Notes: generated from the sequence alone by a model not told the origin. 63,176 nucleotides of DNA from CAZJOD01 sp964547525 (GCA_964547525.1 CAZJOD010000003.1:1-63176), one strand, 5' to 3'; counted from the first letter of the stretch, positions 27,019 through 36,248 are shown. Translations and numbers: made by a program.

Positions 27019-27552
27019 TTAAAACTCAATACACACTTGAGCTTTTACTCCGCTTTTAAAATGGTGTTTAATCTCTTTCATTTCCGTTACCATATCCGCA
27101 AAATTTATTAGATTCTCACTTGCTTTTCGTCCTGTCAAAACCACATGCATTCCATCGGGACGATTTCTTAAAATATCAATAACCTTGTCCTCTGAAATAA
27201 TATCACTAATGTCAAAATCGAATATATTTAGAGCATAAATAATCTCATCTAATATCACCATATCATAGTTGCCATTAATTATTTTATCCGAGGCTACTTC
27301 AAAGACGGCTTTTAAAGCTTCCCGGCTTTCTGATTCGTTAGTTTTATCTGTAAAACCCACTCCACCTTTTATTATTTCTGCCCCGAGTCTTTCTAGTGCT
27401 TTATGCTCACCGCAGTTTAATCGGGAAGATTTTATAAATTGGATTATACAAAGCTTTTTTCCGTTTCCAATCGTTCTTAAGGCCATACCCAAGGCCGCCG
27501 TTGTCTTACCCTTACCATCTCCTGTGTTTATAATCACTAATCCTTTTTTCAT
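27019..27552 (-). CDS. cobO: Cob(I)yrinic acid a,c-diamide adenosyltransferase
   Basis: 177 residues with GGGAG upstream. CobO/BtuR family: Walker A GDGKGKTTAALG at about residue 11, IIQFIKS, a C-terminal VVLTGR and the DMVTEMKEIKHHF closing motif. It attaches the adenosyl group from ATP to the cobalt of corrinoids, giving adenosylcobalamin forms, and salvages imported corrinoids. It lies 13 nt downstream of cobS in the operon. Confidence 0.95.
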   Translation of the reverse strand: MKKGLVIINTGDGKGKTTAALGMALRTIGNGKKLCIIQFIKSSRLNCGEHKALERLGAEIIKGGVGFTDKTNESESREALKAVFEVASDKIINGNYDMVILDEIIYALNIFDFDISDIISEDKVIDILRNRPDGMHVVLTGRKASENLINFADMVTEMKEIKHHFKSGVKAQVCIEF

Positions 27553-27565
27553 GATTTTTCTCCCG

Positions 27566-28339
27566 TTAATATATAAAAGCCAATACTCCGAACATTATTA
27601 ATTCTGATAATTCCACAAAAGCACCCAAAATATCTCCCGTTATTCCACCAAAGTTTTTTTTGGAAGAAAAATAATAAAACACATAATATGCTACGGGAAG
27701 TATTGATAACCAAATTACCTTTGTTCCAAACAAAGCCATTAATCCGATGGCTAATGCCATATATAAAATATAAAAATACATTAATTTTTGTATTCTCAAT
27801 GATTCACCGTACATTTTTGCCAAGCCGTCATCCTTTGCAAAAGGAAACATATATAACATCGATGTTTGAAGTGTGCGTGACAAAACGGGAATAAATAATA
27901 CCGCTAAATAAAGATTGCTTGTCTTTGAAAATATTTCATATATAAATGCAAACTTTAACATCAATAATGAAATAATACTCATAGCCGCAAAGGCTCCTAT
28001 GTTAGAATCCTTCATGATACTTAGCTTTTTATCTTTATCTCTCCTTGAAAAATACGCATCGGCCGTGTCCATTAATCCGTCCATATGCAGGCCACCTGTT
28101 ATAAATAAATAATATAACAAAAGAAGAATTGCCTTAAGCAATGAAGTTAAACCCGAAACATAAAGTACATAAAAAAGCGCACACCCTATTCCACCGATTA
28201 TGGCACCCACAAGCGGGAATGTTAACGGCATCAGCTGAATTCTTTTATCTGTCCATTGAATCATAGGCATTGGTATGAAAGTTAAGAATGACAATGCCAT
28301 TATAAATGCTAAAAACAGATTGATCACCATTTCAATCAT
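27566..28339 (-). CDS. cobS: Adenosylcobinamide-GDP ribazoletransferase (cobalamin synthase)
   Basis: 257 residues, membrane protein with about six hydrophobic segments. Family signatures: FLTFIPMP near the start, GGLHMDGLMDTADAYFSRRDKDKKLSIMKDS in two parts around residues 83-113 (conserved Asp-rich loop), and GGITGDILGAFVELSE close to the end. It joins AdoCbi-GDP with alpha-ribazole to form adenosylcobalamin. The start ATG overlaps the stop of cobU by 4 nt, showing translational coupling. Confidence 0.95.
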   Translation of the reverse strand: MIEMVINLFLAFIMALSFLTFIPMPMIQWTDKRIQLMPLTFPLVGAIIGGIGCALFYVLYVSGLTSLLKAILLLLYYLFITGGLHMDGLMDTADAYFSRRDKDKKLSIMKDSNIGAFAAMSIISLLMLKFAFIYEIFSKTSNLYLAVLFIPVLSRTLQTSMLYMFPFAKDDGLAKMYGESLRIQKLMYFYILYMALAIGLMALFGTKVIWLSILPVAYYVFYYFSSKKNFGGITGDILGAFVELSELIMFGVLAFIY

Positions 28340-28887
28340 ACTAACACCTCATTAAGCAAGTTTTCTCCTTTGATTATGACCGTTAGCCCATATACACACT
28401 CGACTATAATATCTGCATGTTTAGCAATTCCATAGTGTGTTTTTGCCATTATGTCGAGGAATTTCTCAGTAATCTCGTCATATTCTTTTCCTTCCGAAAA
28501 AACCTCATTTGATACAACAATTAAGTTTTGAACTTTTTCATTTATTTTAAAAATTCCATCATATATCTTTTTATAAATATCATTATCCGAAGTATCTTTT
28601 TTTTGTTTTAACAGTTCATTTGTAATTAATGTTCCTAGGCATTCCAACAAAACGGTGCTTTTTTCATCTATGTTTTTCACAGCTTCTTCTATGTTATAAG
28701 GTTGTTCAATTGTCACAAAACCCGAATCTTTACGTGAGTTTTTGTGATGTAATATTCTGTTTTTCATTTCTTCATCGTAAGGTACAGCCGTTGCAATATA
28801 TGTTTTATTATCACTCATAGCATGTGCGAGCTTTTCCGCAAAAAAGCTTTTCCCGCTTCTTACTCCGCCTGTTATTAATACCAACAT
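28336..28887 (-). CDS. cobU: Adenosylcobinamide kinase / AdoCbi-phosphate guanylyltransferase
   Basis: 183 residues with GGAGG 7 nt before the ATG. Walker A is GGVRSGKS at about residue 7. The stretch RILHHKNSRKDSGFVTIEQP carries the His region that is guanylylated in CobU, and VVSNEV is the second conserved strand. It phosphorylates and then guanylylates adenosylcobinamide. It precedes cobS directly and follows btuD by 3 nt. Confidence 0.94.
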   Translation of the reverse strand: MLVLITGGVRSGKSFFAEKLAHAMSDNKTYIATAVPYDEEMKNRILHHKNSRKDSGFVTIEQPYNIEEAVKNIDEKSTVLLECLGTLITNELLKQKKDTSDNDIYKKIYDGIFKINEKVQNLIVVSNEVFSEGKEYDEITEKFLDIMAKTHYGIAKHADIIVECVYGLTVIIKGENLLNEVLV

Positions 28888-28890
28888 TAA

Positions 28891-29646
28891 TTACCTCCAA
28901 TGAGATGTAAGTTTATTCATCCAGTTATATACGTCAATATTGTAAACATTTTTCAAGTTATCACAGGATAACACATCACTCACTTTTCCATAAGAATAGT
29001 TAACACCGTCCTTTATAAGAAGGGCTTTTGTGGCATAAGTATATACAAAGTTCAGATCATGAACAATCGCCATTACCGACCTGTCTCCTTCTTTGACCCA
29101 TTCTTTTACAATTTCAAATATTTCTATCTGGTACTGCAAATCAAGGTGATTCGTAGGTTCGTCCAATATTATTATTTTCGGTCTTTGGGTAAATATTTGT
29201 GCGAGAAAAACTCTTTGCAGTTCTCCCCCTGACAGCGTCAATATGGAACGATGTTGCAGTTGTTTAATACCGGTAATCTCCATAGCGTTATCTATTATAT
29301 CGTTATCATTGTCAGTAAGTGTGGCAAACAAGCCTTTTTTATGACAATACCTGCCTAATTCAACTACCTGCCTTACTTGATAATCAAATTGAATGTTATG
29401 CCTTTGAGACAAAACTCCAATCTCTTTGGCAAGGTCTTTCGGGTTAATAGTTGAGATATCTTTTCCATCCAAAAAAGCTTTGCCCTTATGAGGTATTATT
29501 CCCATAATGGCTTTAATTAACATTGTCTTACCTGCACCATTTGGTCCTGATATGGTAAAAATATCATTTTTATTCAGTTCAAAACATATGTCGCTGACAA
29601 TTGACGTACCGGCTATTGTAACTGATATATTTTCAACCTTTAACAT
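28891..29646 (-). CDS. btuD: Cobalamin/corrinoid ABC transporter ATP-binding protein
   Basis: 251 residues. Walker A GPNGAGKT, Q-loop LSQRHN, signature LSGGELQRVFLAQ, Walker B IIILDEPTNHLD and switch His in IVHDLN are all intact. It belongs to the FecE/BtuD group that powers type II importers for B12, haem and siderophores. Placement in a riboswitch-controlled operon with btuF, btuC and cob genes points to corrinoid uptake. Confidence 0.92.
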   Translation of the reverse strand: MLKVENISVTIAGTSIVSDICFELNKNDIFTISGPNGAGKTMLIKAIMGIIPHKGKAFLDGKDISTINPKDLAKEIGVLSQRHNIQFDYQVRQVVELGRYCHKKGLFATLTDNDNDIIDNAMEITGIKQLQHRSILTLSGGELQRVFLAQIFTQRPKIIILDEPTNHLDLQYQIEIFEIVKEWVKEGDRSVMAIVHDLNFVYTYATKALLIKDGVNYSYGKVSDVLSCDNLKNVYNIDVYNWMNKLTSHWR

Positions 29647-29661
29647 TAGGACTCTCCTTTT

Positions 29662-30708
29662 TTATGTTTTCTGCCTTTTTGAATAAAATACCGTCATAAA
29701 CACTATTGCTCCTACAAAGGATGTTATAACTCCCACAGGAAGTTCTCTAGGACTTATAATTGTTCTGCTAATTAAGTCCGCCAATGTCATAAAAGACGCT
29801 CCGAAAAAAATAGATACAGGCAATAATCTTACATGGGACGGCCCTACCACACTTCTTGCAATATGAGGTACAGCCAGACCTACGAAGGCTATTGATCCGC
29901 AAGAAGCTACCGACACACCTACAATTATTGAAATCATTATCAATATGATTATTTTGGTTCTTTTGACATTGACACCTATGTATTTGGCTTGTTCCTCTCC
30001 GAAAGAAAAAGCATCCAGCTCCTTTGAATATCTGACAAGTACCAATGTGGCAATCAATATGATAGGAACAACAAAATTTACTTTGCTGAAACTTGTACCG
30101 GAAAACGACCCCATAGACCAGAAGACTATTTGCTTGGTTGCATTTTCATTTGATAACGCGATTATTAATGATGTAATACTTGCAGAAAACATGGAAAATA
30201 TAACACCTGTTAATATAATTGTATTTGTTGAGTAACTTTTATCTATTTTTTTCGAAAAACCAAGTATTACAAGAAATGATAAGAATCCGAACAGCATACT
30301 CATGATCATTATTCCAAATTGCGGTATAAAAGGTATCTGTATGCCCAATGCTATTGCTATTACCGCCCCTAAAGAGGCTCCTGACGCTATACCTAATGTG
30401 GAACCGTCAGCAAGGGGATTCTTTAATAACCCCTGAGCCGTTGCTCCTGCAATACTTAATCCCGCACCGATAAAACAAGTCAGTATTACTCTTGGAAGTC
30501 TTATATTTCCTATGATAATAATGGCAGAGTCAGATATCCCTTGTGTATTAATAAAAGCAAATATCTTATTCCCAATAATTTTACTTACATCAATAACGGA
30601 AATACCCACCGAGCCGAAAATGACAGCAGAAATAAAAACAATAATAAAAATTATCATTGACGATATCAATATACACTTGTATTTAGAAGTAGTTTTCAAA
30701 TTTAACAT
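29662..30708 (-). CDS. btuC: Cobalamin/corrinoid ABC transporter permease
   Basis: 348 residues with about ten hydrophobic segments. FecCD/BtuC family motifs: RLPRVILTCFIGAGLSIAGATAQGLLKNPLADGSTLG in two stretches near residue 70, SFVSG-type cytoplasmic loop replaced by GSFSGTSFSKVN, CGSIAFVGLAVPHIAR, and SRTIISPRELPVGVITSFVGA at the end. AGGGG lies upstream of the ATG. It forms the membrane channel with BtuD and receives corrinoid from BtuF. Confidence 0.92.
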   Translation of the reverse strand: MLNLKTTSKYKCILISSMIIFIIVFISAVIFGSVGISVIDVSKIIGNKIFAFINTQGISDSAIIIIGNIRLPRVILTCFIGAGLSIAGATAQGLLKNPLADGSTLGIASGASLGAVIAIALGIQIPFIPQFGIMIMSMLFGFLSFLVILGFSKKIDKSYSTNTIILTGVIFSMFSASITSLIIALSNENATKQIVFWSMGSFSGTSFSKVNFVVPIILIATLVLVRYSKELDAFSFGEEQAKYIGVNVKRTKIIILIMISIIVGVSVASCGSIAFVGLAVPHIARSVVGPSHVRLLPVSIFFGASFMTLADLISRTIISPRELPVGVITSFVGAIVFMTVFYSKRQKT

Positions 30709-30763
30709 CTGTTCCCCTGACTACTTTTAGTATAATAATAAGGAATAAATATAGATGTAATCC

Positions 30764-30781
30764 GGGAGCCCATTGGCTCCC
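30764..30781 (-). promoter_or_regulatory. Intercistronic hairpin between btuF and btuC
   Basis: A perfect 7-bp GC-rich stem (GGGAGCC with GGCTCCC) around a 4-nt loop, 17 nt after the btuF stop. No T-run follows on the minus strand, so it is more likely an mRNA-stabilising or processing element than a terminator. It would favour more binding protein than permease. Confidence 0.55.
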
Positions 30782-30797
30782 TTAATTACAAATATCA

Positions 30798-31712
30798 CTA
30801 CTCACCATAAACAGCTTCAAATATTTCTCTTGCAGAATCCAAAAGTCGCGGACCGGGACGTGCACTTGAATCAGAATCAATTAAAAACACCTTTTTATTC
30901 TTCACCGCATCTATTGTACTCCAATTCTTTCTTTCCAATATTTCATTTACGGAATTATTCACTCCATAAGATTGTCCTACAATAGTTAAAATGTATTGGG
31001 GATTCTTCTCAATTACAATTTCTTCCGACACTTCCGCCCAACCGTTTATATCTTCAAATACATTATTAATATTTAATAAACCAAAAATTTCCTGTATAAA
31101 CGTTCCTTTGCCGCAGGTCCATAATCCCCACTGTAAAGGGGAAACTTCAACATATAAATTCACAGGTGTTTTAGTTGCAGCTTTTGATTTTAATTCTTCA
31201 AATCCTAATTTCATATCATTTACTATTTTTTCCGCTTCAGCTGATTTATTGACTATTTTTCCTATAAAATTTATTGTTTGATAAGTATCTTCAATAGTTT
31301 GCGCATCACAAATAACAACTTTAATACCCGCATCCCTCAACTGTATAAAGTGTTCTTCGGTTTGCGCCATTTTGCCCATAAAAATAACATCCGGTTGTAG
31401 CATTATTATTTCTTCAAGGTTGGTATCCTGACCGCTTCCTACTTTCTTTTTATTATCCGTATCTTCAGGATAGTTGCTGTATGTACCGATAGCTACTAGT
31501 TTTTCACCTGCTCCTAATGCATAAATTATTTCTACGTCGCCGGGTTGTAAAGCTATTATCCTCTCAGGGATCTTATCAAAAGCAACTTCATTTCCAATAC
31601 TATCAATTATGGTAAAATCTCCGTCTTTAGGATTTGATAATTGATTGTTACATCCTGCCATTATTAAAACCATAATGCTTATTATTACTAAACATATTAA
31701 ATATTTTTTCAT
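30798..31712 (-). CDS. btuF: Corrinoid ABC transporter substrate-binding lipoprotein
   Basis: 304 residues with AGGAGG 9 nt before the ATG. The signal peptide ends in the lipobox LIMAGC. Type III periplasmic binding fold: RIIALQPGDVEIIYALGAGEKLVAIGTY, QPDVIFMGK, IKVVICDAQTIEDTYQTI and a closing DSARPGPRLLDSAREI. This is the BtuF/FhuD-type pattern. It is the first gene after a cobalamin riboswitch, and it delivers corrinoids to BtuCD. Confidence 0.93.
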   Translation of the reverse strand: MKKYLICLVIISIMVLIMAGCNNQLSNPKDGDFTIIDSIGNEVAFDKIPERIIALQPGDVEIIYALGAGEKLVAIGTYSNYPEDTDNKKKVGSGQDTNLEEIIMLQPDVIFMGKMAQTEEHFIQLRDAGIKVVICDAQTIEDTYQTINFIGKIVNKSAEAEKIVNDMKLGFEELKSKAATKTPVNLYVEVSPLQWGLWTCGKGTFIQEIFGLLNINNVFEDINGWAEVSEEIVIEKNPQYILTIVGQSYGVNNSVNEILERKNWSTIDAVKNKKVFLIDSDSSARPGPRLLDSAREIFEAVYGE

Positions 31713-31846
31713 TATTATTTTCCTCCTATTTATTCTATTAACAAAAAAACAAAATCTTAGGTTTCATTACAATTATTACGTGTTTCCCTCCTTAATTTTA
31801 TTAATAATCAAATAAATAGATATGTTTCCTTTGATTACAAACAAAA

Positions 31847-31873
31847 AGCCTGTTTTCATGAAGAAAGCAGGCT
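31847..31873 (-). terminator. Terminator hairpin of the cobalamin riboswitch
   Basis: On the minus strand AGCCTG pairs with CAGGCT (31873-31868 with 31852-31847), with inner GAAA/TTTC pairs, and is followed by TTTTTGTTTG. It lies between the aptamer and btuF, as expected for transcriptional control by B12. Confidence 0.8.
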
Positions 31874-31899
31874 AAAACTCTAATACATATCATACTAAT

Positions 31900-32110
31900 T
31901 ACTAGCATAATATACCCAAAGCCCTTTCTTTCACCCAGAAGAAACTTTTCATACAGGCATGTCTACCGGCTTAGCTTCATCCTACTTTAGCTCCTTCCCA
32001 TCATTTCTGACAGTGGATTACAGACCAATTCGTCGTTGCTATTTCGTTTGCTTCACGGTTGCTGGGGCAGCTTGAGCATTTAACTCAATTCCATATTAAG
32101 CTAAAATTAT
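31900..32110 (-). promoter_or_regulatory. Cobalamin (adenosylcobalamin) riboswitch aptamer
   Basis: Minus-strand landmarks in order: GGAATTGAGTTAAATGC, then GCTGCCCCAGCAACCGTGA (about 32072-32054), then CCACTG (32017-32012), then the B12 box AAGCCGGTAGACATGCC (about 31972-31955), which fits the consensus rAGYCMGgAgACCkGCC. The aptamer is followed by an intrinsic terminator and then btuF. Binding of a cobalamin should switch off the uptake and salvage operon. Ends are approximate. Confidence 0.92.
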
Positions 32111-32189
32111 CAATCAGATCTAATCTTTATAATTATCCGACTTATAATAAATGCACCTATATGCAAAACACTATTCATTTTATTGCCTC

Positions 32190-32218
32190 ATTATGCCATA
32201 AGAAAAAATAATTTTCAA
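32190..32218 (-). promoter_or_regulatory. Likely promoter of the riboswitch-controlled btu-cob operon
   Basis: TTGAAA (32218-32213), a 17-nt spacer and CATAAT (32195-32190) on the minus strand lie about 80 nt upstream of the aptamer. Confidence 0.5.
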
Positions 32219-32366
32219 GATAAAAAACGTACAAATTTAGTAATTATATAATCAATCTAGCAAATTCACCTTATAAAATTGATAAATTCATCAATATTTT
32301 TTTATTCACCAATGCTATTAAAACCCGATCATTAGCTTCTACTTTTATCTTATCAAGTAAAAATTC

Positions 32367-34172
32367 CTAATTAAATCTTAAGATTTCATATTCACTATGA
32401 TCCCTCATATCATCAAGTATTAATTCTACAGAATAATTTTCTCCATTAAAAAAGACACTTCCCGTCACTTTTACATAAGAAAAATCCGTAGGCAAATCAC
32501 AGTATACATTAACGATACAGTTGGATAATGTTTGACCTATATAATGGAATACACCTTCAGAATCCACACTCGAAAAAACAGAAAACCCACCAATATTAAA
32601 TTCTCCAAACACAGCAAATTGAACATGAGCTTTTTTATCCTGATGTGATATGACAAACTCTATATTTTCTAAATCACCGGATTTCTCATAGATACCATTA
32701 TACATAGGAACAATTACAGTATAATAATCACCGTAATTTATATCCTCACCCCAAATGTTATCCACTTTCGGGAAATTAACTTTATTCGTAAACTCACTTG
32801 TCTCATGTCGGTTGTTGGTTTCATCACCATCAAATAATGCCATGGGTAGAATAATCATGCTTTTCCAGGTATCTTGGCCTTCAATTGCGTATACATCCTG
32901 AATATTGTTAACATAGATATTAGGATAAATTATGCGAGACTTTGTCACAGCTTGGATGGGAGTCCATTCATCATAGTAAATCCGGGGCGCAAAAAAGGGC
33001 AGCTCCTGAAAGTCACAGGTTGAAAACCTTTCCACCACATCGTTATATGCAATTTTTATAATCATAAAGGGCCAAGGTCTGAGAGTAATACCAAATCCAT
33101 AGTCCTCTATCGATCCTTCTGTTGTATAAAACAATTTAGATATATCATATATATCACGTTTTTCAATTTTTTCTATAAGCTCTTTGTAAAAATCGTCTAG
33201 CTCTTTCACATTAAACGAATTGGTGTTTATATCATAAAAATGTTCATAACCTTCTAAAAACCCACCGTGTGGATTCAAGAATAACGAAGCGTCATTATGA
33301 ATTGTTTCCATGATTTTTGCAGAAAACGCCTTTCTTTCTTTTTCACCAAAACTGTATAAATTGTTGTAAAAATACATTAGCGTGTAATAAAAATTTTCGC
33401 CGTTGTAAATTTGATCAAAAGGATCTGATGTGTTTGCAATGCTAACAGGTGTATGCCAAATATCATACCTATCGGCATCAAAGGTATATCGGTCTTTTGC
33501 GATTATTTCAACGTCCGATTTATCAGCCGTTTCTTTATAATAGGTAATGACAAAGTCCAAAAGAGTTCCTTGTATTTCACTTTTAATATTGTATGTATCT
33601 TCATAAAAGGATACTTCACTTGTCAACAGGATATCTGCAGCCATCTCTTCCAAATAATAACCTGTATAATAATATAAGCTCATATATAAATCGCTTAAAC
33701 CCGTCCCCCCTGATTTGGCTTCATGGACTAAAAATCCATCTTTTATATAGAACATATTCCCGTATTTCGCCAGTGGTATATAGGTTGATATTTCTCTTAT
33801 CACACCGTCCTCTAACATTAAAACAATTGCACCGGCTAGTTTCCCTTCACCATAAGAAGAGGAAAAAATAACTTCATCTTGACCGTTTCCGGTAATATCT
33901 AATGATGTCTTATGCCAAACCTTATAATCATCTAATGAAAACTCAGGATAGTTTGATTGAATATACTGCCACATATATTCATCGTTCATAATCGTATCTT
34001 TAGATGAAATCTTGTTATCCGTCGTTGGTTCTGTTTGTGTTTTTGCTGTTGTAGTCACCTCATTGTAGGGTAGCGAAGTATCCTCTACCTTTGATCCTTC
34101 AGTATCACTTGAAGAGCAACTCACAAAAACGGTTACCATAAAAATCAGTAAAATAATTGAGATTCTTTTCAT
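32367..34172 (-). CDS. Lipoprotein of unknown function
   Basis: 601 residues with AAGGA upstream of the ATG. A signal peptide ends in a lipobox around VSCSSSD, and a Thr/Ser-rich linker runs to about residue 60. The early part contains DITGNGQDEVIF, similar to FG-GAP/VCBS-type acidic loops. The rest is rich in aromatic residues and beta strands, with no recognised catalytic motif. It is monocistronic, between the cobalamin riboswitch and the arsenic operon. I do not recognise the family. Confidence 0.7.
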   Translation of the reverse strand: MKRISIILLIFMVTVFVSCSSSDTEGSKVEDTSLPYNEVTTTAKTQTEPTTDNKISSKDTIMNDEYMWQYIQSNYPEFSLDDYKVWHKTSLDITGNGQDEVIFSSSYGEGKLAGAIVLMLEDGVIREISTYIPLAKYGNMFYIKDGFLVHEAKSGGTGLSDLYMSLYYYTGYYLEEMAADILLTSEVSFYEDTYNIKSEIQGTLLDFVITYYKETADKSDVEIIAKDRYTFDADRYDIWHTPVSIANTSDPFDQIYNGENFYYTLMYFYNNLYSFGEKERKAFSAKIMETIHNDASLFLNPHGGFLEGYEHFYDINTNSFNVKELDDFYKELIEKIEKRDIYDISKLFYTTEGSIEDYGFGITLRPWPFMIIKIAYNDVVERFSTCDFQELPFFAPRIYYDEWTPIQAVTKSRIIYPNIYVNNIQDVYAIEGQDTWKSMIILPMALFDGDETNNRHETSEFTNKVNFPKVDNIWGEDINYGDYYTVIVPMYNGIYEKSGDLENIEFVISHQDKKAHVQFAVFGEFNIGGFSVFSSVDSEGVFHYIGQTLSNCIVNVYCDLPTDFSYVKVTGSVFFNGENYSVELILDDMRDHSEYEILRFN

Positions 34173-34240
34173 TTTCCTTAATCACTTTCATTTGTTTAAA
34201 ACAAGAATTTATTTTACATGATAAATGATAACAGGATAAA

Positions 34241-34420
34241 TTACAAGTAATAATTGGAATCCGAGAGTACATTATACCGTTCAATCTCTATGCCTTTTTT
34301 CTTTAAGTTATTCGATGTAGTCGAAAATCTTAATAGTTCAGGGTCAACACTAACTCCGCAGAGACCAGTCGGGCAACACATGGCCGGTTTATAAATTATT
34401 ATCTTTTTTATATTAAACAT
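34241..34420 (-). CDS. arsD: Truncated ArsD-like arsenic metallochaperone
   Basis: 59 codons, preceded by GAGGAG and starting 10 nt after the acr3 stop. The sequence IIIYKPAMCCPTGLCGVSVD matches the N-terminus of ArsD; the two adjacent Cys and a third Cys five residues later reproduce the As(III)-binding Cys12-Cys13-Cys18 pattern. LLRFSTTSNNLKKKGIEIERYN continues the homology. ArsD normally runs to ~110-120 residues and passes arsenite to the ArsA ATPase. Here the frame stops early and no arsA follows. It may still bind arsenite, or be a decaying gene. Confidence 0.8.
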   Translation of the reverse strand: MFNIKKIIIYKPAMCCPTGLCGVSVDPELLRFSTTSNNLKKKGIEIERYNVLSDSNYYL

Positions 34421-34430
34421 CTCCTCTTTA

Positions 34431-35504
34431 TTATTTTATTTTTATTGTTTCTGCCGATGGCTGCGGAAACCAATGAGTAGTTTTATTAGCTATTCTAACA
34501 AGCGTCAACATAACAGGCACTTCAACAAGAACACCAACTATAGTCGCTAATGCAACAGGAGATGTCGGCCCAAAAAGAGCTATCGCTACAGCTACCGAAA
34601 GTTCAAAGAAATTTGATGCTCCAATCATTCCGGCCGGTGCTGCAACGGAATGTGATAGCTTTAATGTTTTCGCTGCCAGATAAGCTACAAAGAAGATTAA
34701 AAACGTCTGAATCGTTAGTGGAATTGCGATCAATAAAATGTGCAATGGATTTTGTAGTATTACATCTCCTTGGAATGAAAATATTATAATCAGTGTTAAA
34801 AGCAATCCAACCACAGTTACATTGTTAAACTTAGGAATAAAAGATGTGTTAAAATATTCCTCTCCTTTATTTTTAACAACTGAGACACGTGTCAAAATTC
34901 CTGCGACAAGAGGTATTACCACAAATAAAACAACGGATAAAATAAGCGTCTCCCAAGGTACTTTTACTCCGCTTACACCTAATAAAAATGCTACAATCGG
35001 AGTAAATGCAATTAGTATGATTAAATCGTTCGTGGCAACTTGAACGACTGTATAGGCCGGATTACCTTTTGTCAAATGGCTCCATACAAATACCATAGCT
35101 GTACATGGTGCCGCTCCAAGTAAAACTGCACCTGCTAAATAGTCCTTTGCTAAATCTGCCGGAATAATCGCCTTGAATACAATAAAAAAGAAGAATGATG
35201 CTATTCCAAACATGGTAAATGGCTTAATAAGCCAGTTTACTATCCAAGTAACAAATAATCCCTTAGGATTTTTCCCTACATTCTTTATGCTTTGAAAATC
35301 GACCTTCATCATCATTGGATAAATCATAATCCAAATAAGTATTGCAATAGGTATTGATACGTTTGCTTTTTCAAACTGCCCTAGAAATTCCGGTACAGCC
35401 GGTGTAAATTTCCCTATCAATATCCCCACTACCATACATAGTACTACCCATAATGTTAGGTACTTTTCAAAAAAACCTATTCCTGTTGCTTTTTTATCGC
35501 TCAT
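34431..35504 (-). CDS. acr3: Arsenite efflux permease, ACR3 family
   Basis: 357 residues. The start is the ATG at 35504, 8 nt after GGAG; a GTG at 35513 overlaps the ribosome site. About ten membrane segments are visible. ACR3 signatures: FFEKYLTLWVVLCMVVGILIG, IWIMIYPMMMKVDF, and GAAPCTAMVFVWSHLTKGNPAYT, which contains the Cys essential for arsenite export. It follows arsR by 67 nt and precedes the arsD fragment. Arsenite, possibly with antimonite, is pumped out by proton exchange. Confidence 0.95.
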   Translation of the reverse strand: MSDKKATGIGFFEKYLTLWVVLCMVVGILIGKFTPAVPEFLGQFEKANVSIPIAILIWIMIYPMMMKVDFQSIKNVGKNPKGLFVTWIVNWLIKPFTMFGIASFFFFIVFKAIIPADLAKDYLAGAVLLGAAPCTAMVFVWSHLTKGNPAYTVVQVATNDLIILIAFTPIVAFLLGVSGVKVPWETLILSVVLFVVIPLVAGILTRVSVVKNKGEEYFNTSFIPKFNNVTVVGLLLTLIIIFSFQGDVILQNPLHILLIAIPLTIQTFLIFFVAYLAAKTLKLSHSVAAPAGMIGASNFFELSVAVAIALFGPTSPVALATIVGVLVEVPVMLTLVRIANKTTHWFPQPSAETIKIK

Positions 35505-35571
35505 AATAATCACTCCATAAATTCAAACTTGGGATTTATTTTTATTTATAAATTTTTTATCAATATCTACT

Positions 35572-35910
35572 TTAAGTTTTCAAATTGCAAATGTTTTCAA
35601 GTTTACAAATTTCCATACGATTAAAATCTTCTTGATAGCTTGACAACTTTTTTAATTTTTCTTCAAGGTAGAACCATAAATGTTGATTTTCTCGAATAAA
35701 ATCTTCATTAATTTTATAGTATACCCATTGTGCCTGCTTATAACTGTCTAATAAACCACTGTTTTTAAGAGCAGATAAATGACGTGATATATTCGATTGT
35801 TTTAGCTTGAGACAATTTTCAATTTCACATACACACAAATCGTTCTGTAGAAGAAGCGACAAGATACGAAGTCTACTTTCTTCTGCTAAAGCCTTAAATA
35901 ATTCAACCAC
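35572..35910 (-). CDS. arsR: ArsR-family arsenite-responsive repressor
   Basis: 112 residues. The start is GTG at 35910, 8 nt after CAGGAGG; the GTG at 35919 lies inside that site. The winged helix contains LCVCEIENCLKLKQSNISRHLSALKNSGLL, with the ELCVC(D/E)-type metalloid-binding motif in the helix-turn-helix. Two further Cys occur near the C-terminus. It is the first gene of arsR-acr3-arsD and should repress the operon until arsenite binds. Confidence 0.95.
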   Translation of the reverse strand: MVELFKALAEESRLRILSLLLQNDLCVCEIENCLKLKQSNISRHLSALKNSGLLDSYKQAQWVYYKINEDFIRENQHLWFYLEEKLKKLSSYQEDFNRMEICKLENICNLKT

Positions 35911-35935
35911 ACTTTGCACCTCCTGTTTATGTATT

Positions 35936-36008
35936 ATTATATGCTCATTAACTCATATACGTGTTAAAAAAAATAGCCATATTCGTATATGAGTGTTTAC
36001 TCATATAC
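35936..36008 (-). promoter_or_regulatory. ars operon operator and -10 region
   Basis: A perfect palindrome, GTATATGAGT (35985-35994) and ACTCATATAC (35999-36008) around 4 nt, lies 75-98 bp upstream of arsR. A further half-site, ACTCATATAC (35951-35960), and the -10 hexamer TATAAT (35941-35936, minus) lie between it and the gene. The repeat is typical of ArsR/SmtB operators. Confidence 0.75.
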
Positions 36009-36248
36009 CATAACGCACAAAAAACTATCTCGTCAATAGCCTTTTGTAAAAATTGTATTTTGGCTTCTATCAATATTGTTATAGTATCGTGATTCCCTTC
36101 ATAAAAACGAAGTGGGGGTAAAAATGTCTTTTATATTTTGGATCTTGGATTTGTCTTCCAATGAGGGCGAAATCTGTTCTTATTAACGACCGCTACCCTG
36201 TGCACTTACCCGTAGTAAAACCCCTAATCTTTTAATCCTTGAACAGTA
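36009..36248. other. Gene-free spacer between the ars operon and the flavodoxin gene
   Basis: No ORF with a ribosome site and no clear terminator were seen on either strand. Confidence 0.4.
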
